Source: Symsagittifera roscoffensis (Eukaryota; Xenacoelomorpha; Acoela; Convolutidae). From it: 64,000 nt of DNA. Positions 58,083 to 64,000 of this stretch are shown one piece after another. Under the pieces are notes generated by a model that did not search any database, was not told the origin of the DNA, and was given only the letters and a program-made list of their open reading frames with translations. The stretch spans positions 11,394,819 to 11,458,818 of the forward strand of contig NC_087064.1 in assembly GCF_963678635.1 (NCBI RefSeq). The letters are read 5' to 3'. How positions within the stretch are numbered: position 1 is the first letter of the stretch; every line of letters begins with the position of its first letter. Made by a program: the position numbers and the translations under genes.

Positions 58083-58420
58083 GCTCCGAGTTTCGAACAA
58101 AAACGGAATGTTTATGCTTGGTGTGGTTTTTTTTGTTCAGTCCATATTCGGTGACCGAAAGAATAGTTTTCAACAATTTTTTATACTCCAATGAAAATAT
58201 CGGCTCCCTGAAACCAAATTTAGAAGGATATTTTACCCGCCATCATTTTTTCACAGTTATGCGAGTTTGAAAATTGCCAATTTTGGCCATTCTCTGGAAT
58301 AATTTATGTGCGCTTCGAAGATTTTTTTTTCATTTTTTTTCTCCCACAGTTTATTCGATATGGATTATGGGGTAGTCGGAACATTCAGGGCTTTGCCCTG
58401 TATACGAGCAGTTTTGTTTT
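58083..58420 (+). mobile_element. Dispersed repeat of about 500 bp, shortened copy
   Basis: It starts 'ctccgagtttcgaac', has 'tatgcttggtgtggtttttt', and ends 'gtcggaacattcagggcttt' plus the hairpin and 'tatacgagcagttttgtttt'. Confidence 0.68.
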
Positions 58421-59391
58421 AAATTATTGTTCATAGTGCTTTTGCTTATGAGCTCATGAAGTCAATTTTTAGTCATTTTTCACTTTATTCAAACTTTTTT
58501 CTCTTCATTTTTAATATCAAACTACAGTCTGAAAACTTTTCTTTTTTCGGACTGTTTTTCTCGACTAAGATGTAAGAGATTCTAATTTTTTCTCACCAAG
58601 ATCTCAATTGTCACTAAAAACTCTTCGAAATGAACATGTCATTGTGGCAGTTGATTTGCGACAGAAATGTCTCAAATTTAAAGTTCCTGCTCTTAATTAT
58701 TTTTTGTGCGATTAAATGTTAGCAGTTAGATTAAACTCGATTTGGTGAAAAAACTAGAAAACCAACAAGTTTTAATTAGTTCACTCTGCCAATTTTTATG
58801 TAAGATAATGGATAAAAAGCCAAAAAAGTGTTTAATAAAATTATATTGGTTGAACGTAAACTTGTGATTATTTATAATCACAACTTGATCTCAGTGTGGC
58901 TGATGCAGCTCGAAGTGAAAAAAGTTGCTTCGCAAACAATTTCCAGGTTGTTCATGCGTGAATTGGCCTTAGCTAAAACTAGTCGGACAAGGATCCAGAT
59001 CGTCTTTTTATTATCAAAAGTTAGTTATGTCACTTGCGTCGCTAAGGTGCTCAAAACTAGCGGCTTAAATTGATTAATATTTTTGAAATTGTTTTTCCAA
59101 GATTTTTTGAAAAAAAAATTGATTGAAAGTTTATAGCGGCCGAGAACTTCATCGAATATGAGCCACGCATCGTGTTTTTGGATCTGCAAGAGTTTATTTA
59201 GGTTAAACTGAAGACAATTTGCAATCTAATTTCTCAGGTCGAGTTTTCAGATTGTTTTCATCAAAGAAAAAATTAACTTCGGTTTTAAGCTGATTTAATG
59301 CAGTCATTTTTGCTAATTCCAGCAAAACATACAATAGAAAAAAGAGCGGACACTGAGGAAAACTTTCCGTTCAGCTTAGCTTCTTCTCGTC
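58421..59391. other. Intron sequence, nothing recognised
   Basis: AT-rich. A plus-strand open frame at 58828-59073 (81 codons) has no domain I recognise. Confidence 0.35.
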
Positions 59392-59761
59392 CAGGGCGGA
59401 TTTAGAGGGGGGACGCTCCCCTCCCTCAGGGATTCGACCCCTTGTCGACCCAAAGGGTCCCATTTGGTACTTTTTAAGAAATCCATTTTTGGCCGACCGA
59501 CCCTAAAACTTTTCTAAAGGCGCCTTCAGCGCGAACATATACTAACTTTGAGGGGGAGGAAGCGCCAAAAAACGCAATTTTTTCGTAAAAATTTTCGAAG
59601 TGCCCAAAAACGGCTTTTTTTACCTGTTTTTTTTTCAAAAATTTGCCTGTGGCGCAGAGGGTTTGGAAAATTAATTTGGTCGACCTAAAAAAAGGCTCGT
59701 CAAAATTTTCAAAACTTCTCGAAAAAACCGCCCCCTCGAGAAAATCCTAGATCCGCCTCTG
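59392..59761. mobile_element. hAT-type MITE, complete, with 8-bp target duplication
   Basis: The left end CAGGGCGGATTTAG and the right end (reverse complement) CAGAGGCGGATCTAG are terminal inverted repeats. The flanks are TTCTCGTC (59384-59391) and CTCTCGTC (59762-59769), an 8-bp duplication with one change. Length 370 bp, no coding capacity. CAG..GGCGGATCTAG termini with 8-bp duplications are typical of non-autonomous hAT elements. Worn copies occur at 28684 and 23090. Confidence 0.88.
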
Positions 59762-60364
59762 CTCTCGTCGATCATTTTTTCACAATTTTTTTGCCCAAAA
59801 ATATGGGTGATTTAGGAATTTTGTACCAAGTTTAAAATTACGTAGCTGAAAATCCTCCCATCCCGCGGAGAAAATTTTAGATCTGTCCCTGGCTGAAATC
59901 TAACCATTAAAAGTTTACCACAGAATGGTAGGTAAAGGCTACAAAATCACAGTTTTCTGCTTTTTACCAATTTTGAGAGTGCTCAATTGATTCAAAATTG
60001 AGCGCAAAAAAAACGAAAAAGCTGTCGATTCTGTTTTTCCATGGATGCTTTTGAGGGACAAATGTTTCGTTTTCTCAATAGTTCGTTGTCACCCTCATAG
60101 TCGTTATCAGGGATAGCATCGAGCGGAAAGATTAGCGGATATCTGGGTTATTCTATTAACAATCAATTATAATAAATAACAACGAGAAACAGTTGCTGCG
60201 CAAGTAGCACAGAATGTTTCAACCAAATTGATTTTAAAAAACTTAAAAATAGAAAGACTAAATTTTTTTAAAAAAAGTGGAAACTAATTCCGCCCTACTC
60301 TTCGAGAGTGATCGAAACATTAATCGAAAATGTCCTTGATGCCAGCTAAAGTATCTCAACTCAC
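59762..60364. other. First intron start of gene A, nothing recognised
   Basis: AT-rich intron sequence without further element ends. Confidence 0.4.
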
Positions 60365-60749
60365 ATCTGAGAACTCCAGCGTCAATTAGAGTTGACTTCA
60401 GACTCGCACACTCAAACTTCGACCTGTCAACGATAACATCACACACTTCATCTACTGGAGCAACTCCACCGCTGGAACCAAAGTTGTAGCCAGATTTCAA
60501 ATCCAGACCCATGCCACAAAATGAACTCGATTGACAGTAGATCCCAATCGACCAATGGAAGCTCTCCAATTTCTCGACACAGTTTTGTTGGCTGACTCCA
60601 GAACGCGGAACAATCACTGCGTTGTAGATCGGGTTTTTGGGTATTTTTAGTTCACAGCTTTCGATTTTACTAGAACAAAATTGACAGTCGCCCCCAAAAA
60701 ACTGAGTGGAATTGATGAAAAGCAGAAATAACCATCCATATGCAGACAT
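60365..60749 (-). CDS. Gene A exon 1: signal peptide plus cysteine-rich domain
   Basis: ATG at 60749 starts a typical signal peptide (MSAYGWLFLLFINSTQFFGG). After it comes a cysteine-rich region: CQFCSS..ESC, then RSGVSQQNC, FHWSIGIYC, FCGMGLDL, EVCDVIVDRSKFEC and a final VLR. The exon ends in phase 1 at donor AGAT|GTGAGT. The second part is clearly homologous to the gene B exon at 27251. The family is unknown to me. The phase fits a direct or indirect join to the last exon at 54959, giving a secreted protein with a cysteine domain, a thrombospondin-like domain and a C-type-lectin-like domain. Exons in the 200-N gap or repeats may be missing. Secretion into the extracellular matrix or onto cell surfaces is the likely role. 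Confidence 0.8.
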
Positions 60750-61027
60750 CTTTCAAAATTTTTTATGTTCTATTCAAAATTGAGAACAAAAGTGCTGTGG
60801 AAATCCAAAATCAATTATTCAGCAAAATTTGGCACAGCTGTCTCCTTTCTCCTATGTATTCAGAAAAGTTGCAAGAAAACCCCCATCCTTTTTTTGTTTT
60901 ATATTGTTTTGGAGATACAGTAGTTCAAGCTGAAAAAACAGATACAGCCATTTTTCCAATTTTCCCATTCACGTCTAACTGTCACTGGTAGATTTTCCTA
61001 ATCAAAAGCAATGGAGCCAATTTTAGA
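60750..61027. other. Upstream of gene A
   Basis: Presumed promoter region. No TATA box or other motif stands out. Confidence 0.3.
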
Positions 61028-63013
61028 TCGGATAAAAGGCTTGTTTTTCCCATTTTTCTTATATTAAATTAAAACCTTAGTCAAACACGGCGAAACTCAG
61101 TTTCAGGCCAGACCAATAGTATCAGCTGGTCTCTTTGATTCCATGGCCCCTTTGGGTGGCCCCAAAACCTACACTATTTTAAGGTGATTGCCTATAGCAG
61201 ATTTTCCCACGGGCACGTTAAAGTTTTTAGTATTGTTTCACAGAAATAAACGACTATAAAACCAAGCAAACATGGGATTTTAACCTTTCCATCATATTGA
61301 GAAAAAAATTCTCCATTGGTGGTTTTTGAGAATAGGTTAAATATTCCACCCAATGTTGCTCAACAAAAAGTTTCCACCCCCATTCTCCGCGGTTAAGCAT
61401 AAAAATTTCCACCCCCATTCTCAGCGGTTAAGCATATGCAAAGGATGTGCCTTGTAACAAAATAATTCAGTCTGGAACGTGGAAAACACAAGAAGCGGAC
61501 ATACGAGAAAAACGAGATAGCCTTTCATAAATTGTGTGCGAATCGCAGAAACCACAATTTGTGTTCCGATTTTCGGAATGCAGATTATTTATGCTTGAGG
61601 TGGTTTTTGTTCCGACTTTTGAATAAAACAGAATATCTATGCTCGGGGTGGTTTTATCGAATTAATAATTTTTGCCAAAAATTGTTTTTTTATTCCCCAT
61701 TGAAGACATTAACTACCTATAATCTGTTTCAAACTTCTCGAAAATTAAAAACAGCCAACTTGGCCCTGCTCTTGACTTATTTATGCGCGCTCTGAAAATT
61801 TTACTCAAAAAGCTGGAAAAAAACGCAAAAAATTTATGCATGGCGAAACATCCCGCACAACAAAATCGTTACAAATTGAATTGAGTCCAGCTAATTGGTC
61901 GTAATAATTTCGTACAACTCATTTTTCCACACTTGATCTTCGCTATTTCCCAAAAATTTTAAATATTTTTTTTACAATTCGATATGGATTATTCGATATT
62001 CGATACTAATTAAGATGCAGTCGGATAAAAAGCTTGTTTTTCCCATTTTTCTTATATTAAATTAAAACCTTAGTCAAACACGGCGAAACTCAGTTTCAGG
62101 CCAGACCAATAGTATCAGCTGGTCTCTTTGATTCCATGGCCCCTTTGGGTGGCCCCAAAACCTACACTATTTTAAGGTGATTGCCTATAGCAGATTTTCC
62201 CACGGGCACGTTAAAGTTTTTAGTATTGTTTCACAGAAATAAACGACTATAAAACCAAGCAAACATGGGATTTTAACCTTTCCATCATATTGAGAAAAAA
62301 ATTCTCCATTGGTGGTTTTTGAGAATAGGTTAAATATTCCACCCAATGTTGCTCAACAAAAAGTTTCCACCCCCATTCTCCGCGGTTAAGCATAAAAATT
62401 TCCACCCCCATTCTCAGCGGTTAAGCATATGCAAAGGATGTGCCTTGTAACAAAATAATTCAGTCTGGAACGTGGAAAACACAAGAAGCGGACATACGAG
62501 AAAAACGAGATAGCCTTTCATAAATTGTGTGCGAATCGCAGAAACCACAATTTGTGTTCCGATTTTCGGAATGCAGATTATTTATGCTTGAGGTGGTTTT
62601 TGTTCCGACTTTTGAATAAAACAGAATATCTATGCTCGGGGTGGTTTTATCGAATTAATAATTTTTGCCAAAAATTGTTTTTTTATTCCCCATTGAAGAC
62701 ATTAACTACCTATAATCTGTTTCAAACTTCTCGAAAATTAAAAACAGCCAACTTGGCCCTGCTCTTGACTTATTTATGCGCGCTCTGAAAATTTTACTCA
62801 AAAAGCTGGAAAAAAACGCAAAAAATTTATGCATGGCGAAACATCCCGCACAACAAAATCGTTACAAATTGAATTGAGTCCAGCTAATTGGTCGTAATAA
62901 TTTCGTACAACTCATTTTTCCACACTTGATCTTCGCTATTTCCCAAAAATTTTAAATATTTTTTTTACAATTCGATATGGATTATTCGATATTCGATACT
63001 AATTAAGATGCAG
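61028..63013. repeat. Tandem duplication, 993-bp period, apparently identical copies
   Basis: 61028-62020 and 62021-63013 agree base for base wherever I compared them, apart from the very first bases (ggataaaaggc versus ggataaaaagc). The break falls in the 3' region of the dispersed repeat, at AGTCGGA, where the first copy is cut and the second continues into aacattcgggg. Each copy includes a minus-orientation pair of short repeats 'tttccacccccattctc..gcggttaagcata'. Confidence 0.92.
61558..62020 (+). mobile_element. Dispersed repeat of about 500 bp, nested and truncated (first unit)
   Basis: Two 5' ends follow each other: 'gttccgattttcggaatgc..atgcttgaggtgg' and 'gttccgacttttgaataaaac..atgctcggggtgg'. 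One copy is inserted in or next to another. The 3' end is cut at the tandem-duplication junction. Confidence 0.6.
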
Positions 63014-63050
63014 TCGGAACATTCGGGGCTTTGCCCTGATAAACGAGCAA
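62551..63050 (+). mobile_element. Dispersed repeat of about 500 bp (second unit, 3' end intact)
   Basis: Same as 61558-62020, but continuing through 'cagtcggaacattcgggg', the hairpin and 'gataaacgagca'. The final cttgttt is missing because another copy follows immediately. Confidence 0.65.
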
Positions 63051-63537
63051 ATTTTCAGCTATTTTCGACTTTTTAACAACAAAATTTTGACGGAATCTTT
63101 TGATAGCATCATCTATGTTGTTTTCCTGAGCTCAAAAGTTTTATAAAGGTTCACTTCTGATCATTTTTTGTAAAATTATGGGGGTTGCTAGTTGAGCCAA
63201 TTGCTAGTTTGGCCAAATTGGGCAAATTAGAGTGCGATATATTGCGTTCTAATAACACGCGTAAACGGTGGATTCATGTGTTCCATACTCGTTTGAGGCA
63301 AATCATTTCGTCGTATTTGGTCGTATTTCTTAGATACAATACGTTAAATTCATCTCTCTGTAGTTTACATTAGCATATTAGCGTGTGGCGTATAAACTAT
63401 TAAAACTAACAAAACCATGAAAAAAAACTTTTGTTTCGATTACTTCGTCAATTTTCGACCGAAATTTTTTTTTATTGGCCTTGAAGTCCAGTCGGAACAA
63501 TCAGAGCTTTGCCGTGATATACGCACAGTCTTGTTTT
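63051..63537 (+). mobile_element. Dispersed repeat of about 500 bp, directly adjacent copy
   Basis: It contains 'tttcgactttttaacaac', 'cataattttac..gggggtt', 'gcgatatattgcg', and 'cagtcggaacaatcagagcttt' with 'tacgcacagtcttgttttt' at the end. The hairpin is degraded (gccgtg in place of gccctg). Confidence 0.62.
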
Positions 63538-64000
63538 TATAATCATTAATGGGGGAAATGGTAAAAAAAGGATCCGGTTTTAGCGTTGGAGATAAATCAG
63601 TGAAAAGAGGTTTTTTGTAGTTATAGATTAAACTGAGCTTTTATAATATGTTTCATGACAAGCGTTTTTGATATTAGGTTGAACGCTCTTGCAAAAATCA
63701 ATCTATGAACTGGAATTGAAAAAAGCGAAGATTTTGCTTGTCCTCTATACTCTCTAAACTCACTGCCTCAAATAGTTTAAGATGTTGGCAAAAGCTAAAC
63801 CTAGTATTTTTGATAGTTTTTTGAACATGTTTTATTTTATCGAGACTACAAAAAAAACCGTAGAAGATACAAATGAAATGAATATTCGTTAGGAGCACGC
63901 AAGTGAAAACAAAATTACGCTAGCCATTGAGCACCGAGCTGCTCATTATGATAAAAGTAAGCCACACAATGCTTCGTCGGAAGTTGGGTGCAATCAAAGA
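63538..64000. other. Nothing recognised
   Basis: AT-rich to the window edge. A minus-strand frame at 63698-63898 has no domain. Confidence 0.35.

Noticed and set aside
54445-60749. One single gene running from 60.7 kb to 7.5 kb
   Set aside because: The lectin-like exon ends in a stop at 54445, so the EGF chain to the left must belong to another transcript.

Overview
The window is eukaryotic and almost certainly from an invertebrate animal. It has about one third G+C, spliced genes with canonical GT-AG introns, secreted multidomain proteins of metazoan type (calcium-binding EGF, thrombospondin-type and C-type lectin modules) and dense transposon debris. The species cannot be named from the sequence. 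Two runs of exactly 200 N (27516-27715, 57713-57912) are scaffold gaps.

Layout. 1-6390: a 3,607-bp unit repeated in tandem and about 99% identical. It carries broken LTR-retroelement-like coding pieces, including a membrane-protein (envelope-like) relic, and a small two-exon gene with an 82-nt intron. 7555-31444: minus-strand exons of one or more secreted proteins (gene B). They comprise cysteine-domain and unrecognised exons at 27-31 kb, then a chain of EGF exons of 129-147 nt with phase-1 borders running down to 7.5 kb. Part of that chain was made by tandem duplication of a two-exon, 698-bp cassette, and one further EGF exon has decayed. Introns hold several transposon families. 31612-33313: an 851-bp tandem duplication containing U2-snRNA-like sequence and an array of short repeats.

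33290-50318 is the most remarkable part. A degraded non-LTR retrotransposon lies on the minus strand (C2H2 zinc fingers, reverse transcriptase with YMDD, zinc knuckle, restriction-like endonuclease). Its 5' side abuts the first 29 nt of U2 snRNA, and its 3' side is followed by a U2-like sequence resembling the rest of that RNA. This is the arrangement expected of an element inserted in a U2 gene. The 5' half of this insertion, the U2 fragment and about 5 kb of upstream DNA recur in inverted orientation, forming a palindrome of about 14.4 kb (arms 35910-42675 and 44490-50318) around a 1.8-kb unique spacer. Each arm has since gained or lost its own segments.

50319-52640: further LTR-element-like coding debris and short tandem repeats. 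54445-60749: gene A, minus strand. It has a signal-peptide and cysteine-domain exon and a last exon with a thrombospondin-like and C-type-lectin-like domain ending in a stop. Its N-terminal domain is a paralogue of the one in gene B, so the locus looks like a small family of secreted adhesive or matrix proteins. The intron between these exons is filled with small inverted-repeat elements, and an hAT-type MITE with a target duplication lies in it. 61028-63013 is an exact-looking 993-bp tandem duplication containing fragments of a dispersed repeat of about 500 bp found throughout the window.
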